From Bradyrhizobium sp. NFR13 (GTDB lineage Bacteria; Pseudomonadota; Alphaproteobacteria; Rhizobiales; Xanthobacteraceae), in assembly GCF_900114605.1 (NCBI RefSeq), contig NZ_FOTP01000006.1, forward strand, positions 124,001 to 188,000: a DNA stretch of 64,000 nt, given 5' to 3'. This document shows positions 27,173 through 36,010 of the stretch, piece by piece. Position numbers and translations under genes: made by a program. The notes beneath the pieces are model-generated. The model did not search any database, had not been told where the DNA came from, and saw only the letters and a list, made by a program, of their open reading frames with translations. The number at the start of each line of letters is the position of its first letter. The first letter of the stretch is position 1.

Positions 27173-28890
27173 GCGGCAGCCTTTCCGGTGGTGGCCACGA
27201 TCTTGCGCAGGGTCATGTCGCTGCCCGACAGCGCCACGATCTGGTTGACACTCCATGCGTCGTCGAGACCGAGATGATCGTCGCGCTGATGCGCGCCGCG
27301 GCTTTCGGTGCGTGCGAGTGCGGGGACGGCGACGGATTGTGCAACGGCGAGCATGTTGCGGAGGTCGAGCCAGTCGGCCAGCACGGGATCGAAGCTTTCC
27401 GCTGACGCGAACGGCGTATCGCCGATATCGGCCTTCAATTGCGCGATGGCCGATATCGCCGCACGCAATTTGGCATCGGTGCGGAACGGGCCGACATCAT
27501 CGGCCATCGCCGCCTGCAGTTTCACCATGACCGCTGCGGGATTAGGCGCATCACGTTTGCTGGCACTGCGCAGCAGATCGAGTGCCGGTTTCGCCGCTTC
27601 AGTGGACCACACGGAGGCCCCCTGCTTCGCGCGCTCCGCCGCGCTACGGCCCGCTCGCGCGCCGAATACAAAGGCTTCGGTGATCGCATTGCCTGACAGC
27701 CGGTTGGCGCCATTGGCGCCGCCGACCGCTTCGCCGCAAGCGAACAGTCCTGGCACGCCGGTCGCCATCATCTCGTCCACGCGAATGCCGCCCATATGAT
27801 AATGCGCGATCGGCGCGACCTCGACAGGACGCTGCGCGAGATCAATGCCGTTCTCCGCCAGCCGATCCACCACCGGCCCGAACGCCTTGCGTATCTCGGC
27901 TTCGGGCACATGCTGGAAGCTCAGATAGGCGCCGCCGGAGGGGCTACCGCGGCCGGCCTCGACTTCCTTGGTGATCGCATAGGTGGCAAGATCGCGCGTC
28001 AACACATAAGTGCCATCGCTGCGCTCGTCGCGCGTCGCATAATCCTCTTCGAATTCGCGCATCTCTGAATTGAGCAGCTTGCCGCCGAGCTTGTAACGGA
28101 ACGGGTCCCACATGATCGGATCCATGCCGACGAGGCGCGGCGCGAGATGGCCGATCGGGAAGAACTGCACGAACTCCATGTCGATCAGCTCGGCACCTGC
28201 GCGCAAGGCAAGCGCATAACCATCGCCGCCCATATTCGACGATGCGCTGTTGCGCCGATAGAGCCCGGTGAGCCCGCCTGTCGCGATCACCACCGCCTTC
28301 GCCGCCAGCGTCGCCGCCTGCCCGGTCGGCAGATGCAGTGCCGTCGCGCCGCAGGCTTCGCCATCACGCAATGCGATATCGACGATGGTGAGATCGCCTA
28401 TACGCCGGATGCCGCTCGCATTGTTCAGCTGCGTGCGCAGCGTCTTCGACACCGCCGGACCCGTCGAGAGAAAATCCACATAGGCGCAGCGTGGCCGATC
28501 ATGGCCCGGCGCCTGCGCCTGCTTGATATGGCCGTCCTCGCGCGCCCAGCCGACCTTCCACGCATCCATCTCGCGCAGCCGCTGCGGGCCGTCTTCGCAC
28601 AGCAGCGCGGCAAGACGCTCATCGCAAAGCCCGCGGCCGGCGGCTAGCGTATCCGCGAAATGATGCTCCCAGTGATCCGGCGTCTGCTCGCCCAGCGCTG
28701 CCGCCACCGTCATCTGCGCCATGACGGTGGCGCCACCGCGCCCGATCAGGCTGCGATCGGCGAGGATCACCGACGCGCCCCCCTTCGCGGCTTCCAGCGC
28801 GGCATACATACCGGCACCACCGGCACCGATCACGAGGACATCGGATTCGAGATGGGTGGGAACCGAAGTATCGGGAGAAGGTGATGTCAT
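27169..28890 (-). CDS. Fumarate reductase/succinate dehydrogenase-like flavoprotein
   Basis: 573 residues from ATG at 28890. The FAD-binding Rossmann motif VIGAGGAGMYAALEAAKGG is at about 20-38. HYHMGGIRVDE and GLFACGEAVGGANGANRLSG are the SdhA/FrdA/aspartate oxidase signatures around the active site and flavin. Its only partner is the mini iron-sulfur protein; no SdhC/D anchor genes are present. It may oxidise or reduce a C-C bond of a pathway acid. It shares more with soluble FrdA-like and adenylylsulfate reductase-type flavoproteins than with TCA-cycle SdhA. Confidence 0.85.
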   Translation of the reverse strand: MTSPSPDTSVPTHLESDVLVIGAGGAGMYAALEAAKGGASVILADRSLIGRGGATVMAQMTVAAALGEQTPDHWEHHFADTLAAGRGLCDERLAALLCEDGPQRLREMDAWKVGWAREDGHIKQAQAPGHDRPRCAYVDFLSTGPAVSKTLRTQLNNASGIRRIGDLTIVDIALRDGEACGATALHLPTGQAATLAAKAVVIATGGLTGLYRRNSASSNMGGDGYALALRAGAELIDMEFVQFFPIGHLAPRLVGMDPIMWDPFRYKLGGKLLNSEMREFEEDYATRDERSDGTYVLTRDLATYAITKEVEAGRGSPSGGAYLSFQHVPEAEIRKAFGPVVDRLAENGIDLAQRPVEVAPIAHYHMGGIRVDEMMATGVPGLFACGEAVGGANGANRLSGNAITEAFVFGARAGRSAAERAKQGASVWSTEAAKPALDLLRSASKRDAPNPAAVMVKLQAAMADDVGPFRTDAKLRAAISAIAQLKADIGDTPFASAESFDPVLADWLDLRNMLAVAQSVAVPALARTESRGAHQRDDHLGLDDAWSVNQIVALSGSDMTLRKIVATTGKAAA

Positions 28891-28973
28891 GGTCAGGCGA
28901 GTGTCTCTTCAAACAAAGGCGTTGTCAGCAACCATCGCCGTGCCAGAACCATGCCACACGGCATCTCCCGTCG

Positions 28974-30137
28974 TCAGATCTCCGTCCGCAAAATAGCCCG
29001 CGCCAGCGTCTGCGCACGCGGAACGATACTCTCAATATCCAGCCACTCCAGATCGGTATGGACATTGCCACCGACCGGTCCGAGCCCGCAGAGTGTCGGC
29101 GTGCCAACGCTGGCGGTGAAACCGGAATCTGCACAGCCGCCGGCGAATTCGCCGGTCAGCGTGGTGAGACCCGAGTCGACAGCCGCCGCCTGATAGGCCT
29201 CGAACATCGCTTTGGCTGCAGCGTCCTGCACCAGCGGCAAAAATTCACCGTTGATGTGCAGCTTTGCCGTCGTGCCCGGCACGGTCGACGTCGCGATGAT
29301 CTTCTCGATCGCCGCCATGATGGTCGCGCGATCGGCCGGCTCGATGTAGCGGAAATCGATCTCGCCTTCCGCATGCGGCGCCGTGGTGTTCACCGACTGG
29401 CCGCCCGACACCAGGCCGACGTTCAGCGTGATGCCCTTGTCCATATCCGTCAGCGCATGAATCTGCACGATCTTGTGCGCGAGCTCACCGATGGCGCTGA
29501 TGCCGACCGCAAAGTTATTGCCGGAATGGGCGGCCTTGCCGAACACCTCGAAACGCATGAATACGCCGCCCTTGCGGCCGGTGGTGATATTGCCGGTCGG
29601 ACGCCCGGGCTCGGAATTATAGACCGCGCGGGCGGCGCGGCCTTCGCGCTCGATGATCGGCCGCGATGAGCGCGATGCGATTTCCTCGTCGCCTGTGATC
29701 AGCAGCTTGATTGGACACGGCGCGGCATCGAACTTCTTCAGCGCCGCAGCAACGAACACATTGATGACGACGCCCGCCTTCATGTCGGCAACGCCCGGAC
29801 CGTGGGCCAGGTTGCCTTTAATGGTGAAAGGACGCTTGGCCACTTCGCCCTTCGGAAACACGGTATCGCGATGGCCCATCAGCAGGATCGGCTTCTCGTT
29901 GCTGCCAGGCTTGGTGATCAGCCCATGCACCGCATCGCCATAGACATCATGGGGCTCGCGCCAGGTCTCGATGCCGTATTCGGCGAAGTGCTGTTCAAAA
30001 CGAGCGCCGACGGCATCGACGCCTTCCTTGTCGAAGGAGCCGGAATCGATGTTCACGACGTCGCGCAGCAGGTCGATCATCGGCTGCTGTTGCGAGGCCA
30101 GCCATTCGATGATTTGCGTTTCGGTATTTTTTGACAT
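28974..30137 (-). CDS. M20-family metallopeptidase (glutamate carboxypeptidase type)
   Basis: 387 residues from ATG at 30137 (AAGGA upstream); a GTG six codons earlier is less likely. Metal and catalytic motifs are intact: GHRDTVF, HGPGVADMKAG, TGDEEIAS, and SEPGRPTG. The family cleaves amide or carbamate bonds of N-acyl amino acids, carboxypeptidase G2 being the model. A dimerisation domain with GKAAHSG lies in the middle. No signal peptide, so cytoplasmic. It is between the GMC oxidoreductase and flavoprotein genes and probably in one operon with them. Confidence 0.88.
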   Translation of the reverse strand: MSKNTETQIIEWLASQQQPMIDLLRDVVNIDSGSFDKEGVDAVGARFEQHFAEYGIETWREPHDVYGDAVHGLITKPGSNEKPILLMGHRDTVFPKGEVAKRPFTIKGNLAHGPGVADMKAGVVINVFVAAALKKFDAAPCPIKLLITGDEEIASRSSRPIIEREGRAARAVYNSEPGRPTGNITTGRKGGVFMRFEVFGKAAHSGNNFAVGISAIGELAHKIVQIHALTDMDKGITLNVGLVSGGQSVNTTAPHAEGEIDFRYIEPADRATIMAAIEKIIATSTVPGTTAKLHINGEFLPLVQDAAAKAMFEAYQAAAVDSGLTTLTGEFAGGCADSGFTASVGTPTLCGLGPVGGNVHTDLEWLDIESIVPRAQTLARAILRTEI

Positions 30138-30180
30138 GAGTTGTCCTTCGGTCACTCTTGGGCGCTTGCGCTGCGCGTTC

Positions 30181-31764
30181 TTACTTCGCCATCGCCACGG
30201 CAGGCGCGACGCTGTCCTGCCTGCGCATCATCATCCGCGCAATGGCCTCGCCGATCACTACGGTGGTGAAGTGGGTGTTGGCGCGGCAGTCCGACGGCAT
30301 GATCGACGCATCGGCCACGCGCAGGCCCTTGAGACCCTTCACCGTGCCATCCGGATTGACCACGCCACCGGTGTCCTTGAAGCCGGTCATGCGGCAGGTG
30401 CCGGCGGCGTGCTGGATATCGCCGGTCTCACGGCGCAGCACGGCTTCGAGCTCGCGCGTCGGCAGCGCCGCTGCCTGCGTCAGCGTCATGTCGGTATCGG
30501 TGAGGCGGATCCAGTCAGCGATGCCAGCGAGCGCCGGCTGCGCGGTGATCACGGCAAGCCGCTTCACGGCATCGACCATCCGCAGCATGTCGCGGGGGTC
30601 AGCCAGCATGTTCTCCTCGACGATCGGGTCGATCGACGCATCGGTCGATGCGAGCTTCAGCGTGCCGCGCGAGAAGGCGTTGAACAGACCGGCACCGATG
30701 GCACCAGGATTGCCGATGCCACGATGATTAAACGCGATCAGGATCATGTCGCGCTTGCCGCCCTCAGCCAAACCTGACGAATAGGTGACGCAGCAATTGG
30801 TGTGGCGGGTGTCCTTGTCCGTCGGCGCAACGGCGTCCTGCAGCTTGATCGTGGTGCGGAATAGCGGATGGTCGAAGAAATTCCGGCCGACGGGCAGATC
30901 GCATTCCACGGCAATGCCCATGTCCCTCAGCTCGTCCGCCGGACCGACGCCCGAACGCAGCAGGATCGCCGGGCTGTGGATCGAGCCACCACATAGCACG
31001 ATCTCGCGCGCGCTGATTTCCTGCGTGCCCTGCCCCTCGAAGTGCACGATCACACCGGTCGCCTGACCGTCCTTGAACACAACGCGATCGACCAGCGCAT
31101 GACCGCGGATTTCGAGATTGGCGCGGGCGCGTGCCGGCTCAAGATAGCCTTCATTGGTGGAAATACGGCGCAGATCGCGGCTGTTGATCGGATAGCAGGC
31201 AACGCCTTCGCCATCCGGCCCGTTGACGTCGTCGCACCACGCGTAGCCGGAGGCCAGCGCCGCATCGCGCAAGCCCTTGTCGATCGGTCCCCATGTCTGC
31301 GGCGGCGCGCGATAGACCGGCAGCGGACCACCGCGGCCATGACCGGGCCTGTCGCCGAATTCCAGATCGTCCTCGATCGCCGAGAATAGCGGCATGATCT
31401 CCTTGGCTGACCAGCCGGTGCACCCCAGCGACGCCCATTCGTCGAATGCGTCGGCAACGCCGCGGATCGCGATCTGGCCGTTCATCATCGACGAACCGCC
31501 GAGGCCCTTGCCCCGCCAATAGAAGCGCTGGTCCTGCCCGGCAACGCGGCGCGAATGCAGCTGCGGCCACTGCCACTTCTCCTGAAATTCGCGCTGGTGA
31601 ATGATCGGAATCGGGTTCGGCGTGGTCACTTCCCAGGGCGCATCCGCCGCGCGCCAGTCAAGGCCGGCCTCCAGCAGCAGCACACGTGTCGCGGGATTTT
31701 CAGAGAGCCTGGCGGCCACGGCAGCGCCGGCAGATCCACCGCCGACGACGATCACATCATACAT
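30181..31764 (-). CDS. GMC-family FAD oxidoreductase
   Basis: 527 residues from ATG at 31764. The N-terminal FAD motif VVGGGSAGAAVAARL and the GMC signature GGSIHSPAILLRSGVG are present. The active-site His pair lies in QHAAGTCRM and CRANTHFTTV. The family oxidises alcohols such as choline, glucose or aryl and polyethylene glycol alcohols. It is the first gene of the four-gene series ending with the mini iron-sulfur protein. Substrate cannot be read from the sequence. Confidence 0.9.
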   Translation of the reverse strand: MYDVIVVGGGSAGAAVAARLSENPATRVLLLEAGLDWRAADAPWEVTTPNPIPIIHQREFQEKWQWPQLHSRRVAGQDQRFYWRGKGLGGSSMMNGQIAIRGVADAFDEWASLGCTGWSAKEIMPLFSAIEDDLEFGDRPGHGRGGPLPVYRAPPQTWGPIDKGLRDAALASGYAWCDDVNGPDGEGVACYPINSRDLRRISTNEGYLEPARARANLEIRGHALVDRVVFKDGQATGVIVHFEGQGTQEISAREIVLCGGSIHSPAILLRSGVGPADELRDMGIAVECDLPVGRNFFDHPLFRTTIKLQDAVAPTDKDTRHTNCCVTYSSGLAEGGKRDMILIAFNHRGIGNPGAIGAGLFNAFSRGTLKLASTDASIDPIVEENMLADPRDMLRMVDAVKRLAVITAQPALAGIADWIRLTDTDMTLTQAAALPTRELEAVLRRETGDIQHAAGTCRMTGFKDTGGVVNPDGTVKGLKGLRVADASIMPSDCRANTHFTTVVIGEAIARMMMRRQDSVAPAVAMAK

Positions 31765-31967
31765 AGTGCTTCATTTCTCTCTGCTGCGGCGCCTTGCGCC
31801 GATCTTGACCGGCCGACGGCGTGCAAAATCCATTCCCGTCATTATGCGCCGGGCGCGCGGCAGACGCCAGCAGGCACGCTGCAGAGGCAACGCGCGGCAA
31901 AGGCATGGCGGTCAGAAAGATATGGCCGTAAGTTGTGGCGGTGATGAATTGAACGGAAAGAGCCGCC

Positions 31968-32138
31968 TCAGACAGGATCGCCGGGCTCCTTCGCAGGCGG
32001 ATCGTCATCAAGAATGGCGCGCCAACCTGCGCCGTCGAGATCATCGAACTGGCCTGATCTCAGCGACCACATGAAGGCCCACAGACCGAGCAACCCGAGC
32101 GCGAGCGCCAGCGGCACGAGGACGACGAGGGACTGCAT
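31968..32138 (-). CDS. ccoS: cbb3 oxidase assembly protein CcoS (FixS)
   Basis: 56 residues, easily missed because of size. ATG at 32138, 8 bp after the ccoH stop. A single N-terminal membrane helix (SLVVLVPLALALGLLGLWAF) is followed by FMWSLRSGQFDDLDG, the CcoS signature (W-x3-SGQ[FY]DDLD). CcoS is required for cofactor insertion into cbb3 oxidase. It normally follows the copper ATPase gene ccoI; here it directly follows ccoH. Confidence 0.93.
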   Translation of the reverse strand: MQSLVVLVPLALALGLLGLWAFMWSLRSGQFDDLDGAGWRAILDDDPPAKEPGDPV

Positions 32139-32146
32139 GACGGGAC

Positions 32147-32647
32147 CTATTTCAGCACAAGGCGGTTCTTCGACAGGAACATGCGCTGTCCACCGGCCTC
32201 GCCTTCAAGCACCAGATCCCATAGTCCCGGCGCAAGTTCGGCGACCTTGCCGCGATAGAGCACACCGCCAGCCCTGACGAGCTCAACCGGCCGGTCGGCG
32301 CGGCGATCGGCCGGCCTCTCCAGCCGCCCGGTGAAGGTCAGCCCCGCAATCGGATTGCCGTTACGATCGCGCGCCTCGACACGGACGGCGGCATCACCTG
32401 CAGCATCGCGCTCCACATGCGCGCTGACCTTCCAGCCCCGACCGCTCTGGCCGCGCGCGGCCTCGATCTCGTTGCCGTAAGCGAGGCTTGCTGTGTAGGG
32501 ACTATCCACCTCGACCCCCGGCAGCGTCTCCAGCGCGAATTTCACCATGACGATATTGACGCCAATGATCATGCCGAAAAACAAGACCAGGCAGATCAGA
32601 ACGAACCGGCCAGTGATCGGACGAGACGCGGCAACGAAGGCACTCAT
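32147..32647 (-). CDS. fixH: cbb3 oxidase assembly protein CcoH (FixH)
   Basis: 166 residues from ATG at 32647 with GGAG upstream; a GTG five codons earlier overlaps the ccoG end. One N-terminal membrane helix (FVLICLVLFFGMIIGVNIVMV) is followed by a periplasmic domain with the family segment YTASLAYGNEIEAAR and a C-terminal beta-sandwich. FixH stabilises the assembling oxidase. Gene order ccoG-ccoH is as usual. Confidence 0.92.
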   Translation of the reverse strand: MSAFVAASRPITGRFVLICLVLFFGMIIGVNIVMVKFALETLPGVEVDSPYTASLAYGNEIEAARGQSGRGWKVSAHVERDAAGDAAVRVEARDRNGNPIAGLTFTGRLERPADRRADRPVELVRAGGVLYRGKVAELAPGLWDLVLEGEAGGQRMFLSKNRLVLK

Positions 32648-32658
32648 GTTGTTCTCCT

Positions 32659-34107
32659 TCACGGTGCAACGAAATGATCGATCGCTGACGCCATGTCACC
32701 ATGGGCGGCATCGATGACGCGCATCACCAGCGGGATCGACTTCTCGGAATTGCCTGCTGCCGGCGCCGTCACCAGCACACGCAGTTCCGTGGTCTGGTCA
32801 CGGCCCAGCACGATCTCGGGGCGGCCCGAAGACGCTGCATCCATGCCAATCACATGCACTGTGGCATTTGCCGGCCCGTTGACGTCGAGCGTGACCACGC
32901 GGCCGGCGCCACGCTTGTTGAGCAGTCGAACCGTATAGGCATTGCGGATCGAACCGTCGCTGAGGCGTACAGCGACCGGATTGCGGTCATGCAGCACATT
33001 GATATCGAGCAGCGAGCGGGTCAGCAGCGCATAGAGCATGACGGCACCGACGACGGCGATGAGGCCTGCATAGACGATCGTGCGGGGCCGGATGATGCGA
33101 TAGATTTCGGACTTGCCCGCCTTGCGCCTGGCGATGTTGATGTCGGTGTCATAGCCGATCAGCCGGGTCGGTCGGCCGATCTTGCTCATCACGCCGTCGC
33201 AGGCGTCGATACACAACCCACACTGGATGCAATCCATCTGCAAGCCATTGCGGATATCGATGCCAACGGGGCAGACGTTGACGCATTGATAGCAGTCGAT
33301 GCAGTCGCCTGCGGGTTGGCCGCGCGCACGCAATTCATTCGCCTTCTTCAGCGAGGTGCGCTGCTCGCCGCGATCGGTCTTGTAGGTGACGTTGAGCGCC
33401 CACTCGTCGGTCAGTGCCGCCTGGATGCGCGGCCACGGGCACATATAGAGACAGACCTGCTCGCGCATCCAGCCGGCCAGTATGTAGGTCGTCGCCGTCA
33501 GGATCGCGATCCAGATATAGGCCAGCGCCGGCGCCTGGAAGGTGACAAGCTCCCTCACCAGCGTGGGCGCGTCGTTGAAATAGAGTACCCAGGCGCCGCC
33601 GGTCCACCACGCAATCAGAAGCCAGATCGAATGCTTCATCGTCAGTTCTACGACCCGCTGCAGCGTGAGGCCTTCCGCTTCCTTCTTCATCCGCTCGCGG
33701 CGATCACCCTCGATCAAACGCTCGACGGCGAAAAACAGATCGGTCCAGACCGTCTGCGGACAGAGATAACCGCACCAGACGCGGCCACCGACGGCATTCA
33801 TCAGAAACAGCGTGAGGGCGGCAAGGATCAGCAGGCCGGTGAAGAAATAGACTTCCTGCGGCCACAGCTCGATGAAAAAGAAATAGAAGCGACTGTTCGG
33901 CAGGTCGACCAGCACCGCCTGATCGGGGGCACCGGGACCACGATTCCAGCGCACGAAAGGCAGCAGATAATAGATGCCCAGGCAGACCGCCATCAGCCCC
34001 CATTTGACGTTGCGATACCTGCCAGAGACCTTCTGCGGATAGACCTTTTTCTGCGCCGCATAGAGCGGGCCGTAGTCGAATTCCTCTGGCGCAACGGGCT
34101 TGGTCAT
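32659..34107 (-). CDS. fixG: Membrane ferredoxin-type cupric reductase CcoG (FixG)
   Basis: 482 residues from ATG at 34107. Five membrane helices are seen with WCGYLCPQTVW and CLYMCPWPRIQ, the NapH-like Cys motifs. Two 4Fe-4S clusters follow: CIDCYQCVNVCP and CIQCGLCIDAC. The C-terminal ~120 residues form a periplasmic Ig-like domain. CcoG reduces Cu(II) to Cu(I) for delivery to the CuB site of cbb3 oxidase. A FixK-type box lies 52 bp upstream of the start. Confidence 0.95.
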   Translation of the reverse strand: MTKPVAPEEFDYGPLYAAQKKVYPQKVSGRYRNVKWGLMAVCLGIYYLLPFVRWNRGPGAPDQAVLVDLPNSRFYFFFIELWPQEVYFFTGLLILAALTLFLMNAVGGRVWCGYLCPQTVWTDLFFAVERLIEGDRRERMKKEAEGLTLQRVVELTMKHSIWLLIAWWTGGAWVLYFNDAPTLVRELVTFQAPALAYIWIAILTATTYILAGWMREQVCLYMCPWPRIQAALTDEWALNVTYKTDRGEQRTSLKKANELRARGQPAGDCIDCYQCVNVCPVGIDIRNGLQMDCIQCGLCIDACDGVMSKIGRPTRLIGYDTDINIARRKAGKSEIYRIIRPRTIVYAGLIAVVGAVMLYALLTRSLLDINVLHDRNPVAVRLSDGSIRNAYTVRLLNKRGAGRVVTLDVNGPANATVHVIGMDAASSGRPEIVLGRDQTTELRVLVTAPAAGNSEKSIPLVMRVIDAAHGDMASAIDHFVAP

Positions 34108-34158
34108 GGGGTCACTCTCGTCTTTGGAATGACCCTAGGCTTCGCCCGTGCGATGCAA

Positions 34159-34172
34159 TTGATGTACGTCAA
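34159..34172. promoter_or_regulatory. FixK/FNR-type box before ccoG
   Basis: TTGATGTACGTCAA; one base off the palindromic consensus TTGAT-N4-ATCAA. It lies in the 99-bp gap between ccoP and ccoG, so ccoG-ccoH-ccoS has its own microaerobic promoter. Confidence 0.8.
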
Positions 34173-34206
34173 ACGCACGCGCTGGATCGGCCGCGCGCAC
34201 TATGAC

Positions 34207-35082
34207 TTATTGTCCACCCCCCAGCGAGTGGACATAGATCGTCAGCGCCTTGATAGTCGCCGGATCGAGACGGCCAATCCAGGCCGGCATCACGCCGTTG
34301 CGGCCATTGGTGATGGTCTCGACAATGGTCGCCTCATCCGAACCATAGAGCCAGATATTATCGGTCAGGTTCGGCGCCCCCATATCGGGATTGCCCTTGC
34401 CGGCATCGCCGTGACATGAGGCACAATTATCGGCGAACAGCTTCTGGCCGGCAGAGGCATCGTAGCCCTTTGCCGTCGACAGGCCCGATAGGGATCGCAC
34501 GTAGTTGGCAACGGTCTCGATTTCCGGCTTCTTCAGGATGCCATCGCGGCCGAAAGCGAGCATCGCTCCCTCACGCGTCTCGGCATGGCCCGAGCGCGCA
34601 CCGAACTGGATCGTCTTCACGATCTGCTCCAGCGAGCCGCCCCATAGCCAGTCGTCATCATTCAGGTTGGGAAAACCCTTCGCCCCGGCCGCACCGGTAC
34701 CGTGACACGGCGCGCAATTATCGCCAAACACCACACGGCCTCTGGCCCGAGCGAGTGCCAGCAAGGCCGGATCTTTCTGAATGTCCGCGAGCGGCGTAGC
34801 GCCGAGCGCCGCCAGTTTGCCGCCGCGGATCTTTTCGAGATTGGCAAGATCGACCGCGACGTCCGCGCGTGACGAATAGCCCATTACGCCCGTCGCGTAG
34901 CCCTGCGCCAGCGGCCAGGACGGATACACGACCCAATAGCCGATGGACCAGATGATGGTGAGATAGAAGGTCATCACCCACCAGCGCGGCAGCGGCGTGT
35001 TGAGTTCCTTGATGCCGTCCCAGGAGTGCCCTGTTGTTGTCTTGCCTGTGGCCTTGTCGAATTCGCCTTGGTGATCGCTCAT
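34207..35082 (-). CDS. fixP: cbb3 oxidase diheme cytochrome c subunit CcoP
   Basis: 291 residues from ATG at 35082. The N-terminal helix (WWVMTFYLTIIWSIGYWVVY) anchors the protein, with the conserved PLPRWW just before it. Two c-type heme sites follow: CAPCH (123-127) and CASCH (220-224). CcoP accepts electrons from soluble cytochrome c and passes them to CcoO/CcoN. It is the last gene of ccoNOQP, 7 bp after ccoQ. Confidence 0.96.
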   Translation of the reverse strand: MSDHQGEFDKATGKTTTGHSWDGIKELNTPLPRWWVMTFYLTIIWSIGYWVVYPSWPLAQGYATGVMGYSSRADVAVDLANLEKIRGGKLAALGATPLADIQKDPALLALARARGRVVFGDNCAPCHGTGAAGAKGFPNLNDDDWLWGGSLEQIVKTIQFGARSGHAETREGAMLAFGRDGILKKPEIETVANYVRSLSGLSTAKGYDASAGQKLFADNCASCHGDAGKGNPDMGAPNLTDNIWLYGSDEATIVETITNGRNGVMPAWIGRLDPATIKALTIYVHSLGGGQ

Positions 35083-35089
35083 GATCTGA

Positions 35090-35254
35090 TCAATCCTCTC
35101 GCAACGGCTGGCGCGCCGCTGCGTCAAACATCGCCTTGTTGCGGGGCCACAATGCATAGGTCAGAATTGCGATGAAGATCCCGACGAAGACCGGCGTCCA
35201 GAATGTCAGGACGAGGTTCGACGCGAAGTTCTCGACGGTCAGGATTGCGCGCAT
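35090..35254 (-). CDS. fixQ: cbb3 oxidase small subunit CcoQ
   Basis: 54 residues from ATG at 35254, with GAGGAGA upstream. One membrane helix (FWTPVFVGIFIAILTYALW) is followed by the family motif WPRNKAMFDAAARQPL. It stabilises CcoP in the complex. It lies between ccoO (12-bp gap) and ccoP, in the standard order. It is the sort of gene often skipped because of size. Confidence 0.94.
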   Translation of the reverse strand: MRAILTVENFASNLVLTFWTPVFVGIFIAILTYALWPRNKAMFDAAARQPLRED

Positions 35255-35266
35255 GCTTCCATCTCC

Positions 35267-36001
35267 TCAGCGGAGGTTTGCTTTTTCATTGTAGAGTTTG
35301 AAATCGACCAGCGTGCCCAGCATCTGCAGATAGGCGACCAGTGCGTCCATTTCTGTGGGCAGACCCGGCTTGCCGTCGAAGTTACGTGCGACCGACTTCG
35401 GATAGCGCTTGAGCAGCGCGTCAGTGTCGCCATTGTCGGGATCGGCCTGGGTCTTCAGGTCCGCGACCGCATTGACGATCTGATCGTCCGTATAGGGCAC
35501 GCCCACCGCACGATTGGTGCGCAGGTGGTCGGCAATATTCTCGGTACTGACAGGCGTCTCGGCCAGGAACTTGTAGGACGGCATCACCGATTGCGGAACG
35601 ATGGCGCGCGGATTGCTCAAATGCGTAACGTGCCATTCATCGGAATACTTGGCACCGACACGGGCCAGATCCGGGCCGGTGCGCTTCGAACCCCACTGGA
35701 ACGGATGGTCGTACATGCTCTCCGCCGCGAGCGAATAGTGCCCGTAGCGTTCGACCTCATCACGCAGCGGCCGCACCATCTGCGAATGGCAGAGATAGCA
35801 GCCTTCGCGGACATAGATGTTGCGCCCTGCCAGCTCGAGCGGCGTGTAAGGCCGCATGCCCTCTACCGCCTCGATGGTGCTTTTGAGATAGAACAAAGGC
35901 GCGATCTCGACGATGCCGCCGATAGCGATGACGAGCATGATACCCACGATCAGGACGATCGAATTCTTCTCGAAGATTTGGTGCCGGCTCCAGAAAGACA
36001 T
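35267..36001 (-). CDS. fixO: cbb3 oxidase monoheme cytochrome c subunit CcoO
   Basis: 244 residues from ATG at 36001. A single N-terminal helix ([21 protein letters not shown]) and one heme c site, CYLCH (68-72), in [14 protein letters not shown], as in all CcoO proteins. It relays electrons from CcoP to CcoN. It lies 9 bp after ccoN. Confidence 0.96.
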   Translation of the reverse strand: MSFWSRHQIFEKNSIVLIVGIMLVIAIGGIVEIAPLFYLKSTIEAVEGMRPYTPLELAGRNIYVREGCYLCHSQMVRPLRDEVERYGHYSLAAESMYDHPFQWGSKRTGPDLARVGAKYSDEWHVTHLSNPRAIVPQSVMPSYKFLAETPVSTENIADHLRTNRAVGVPYTDDQIVNAVADLKTQADPDNGDTDALLKRYPKSVARNFDGKPGLPTEMDALVAYLQMLGTLVDFKLYNEKANLR

Positions 36002-36010
36002 GATTGATCC

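Noticed and set aside
32139-32146. Hidden or frameshifted ccoI between ccoH and ccoS
   Set aside because: Only 8 bp separate the genes; there is no room for a remnant.
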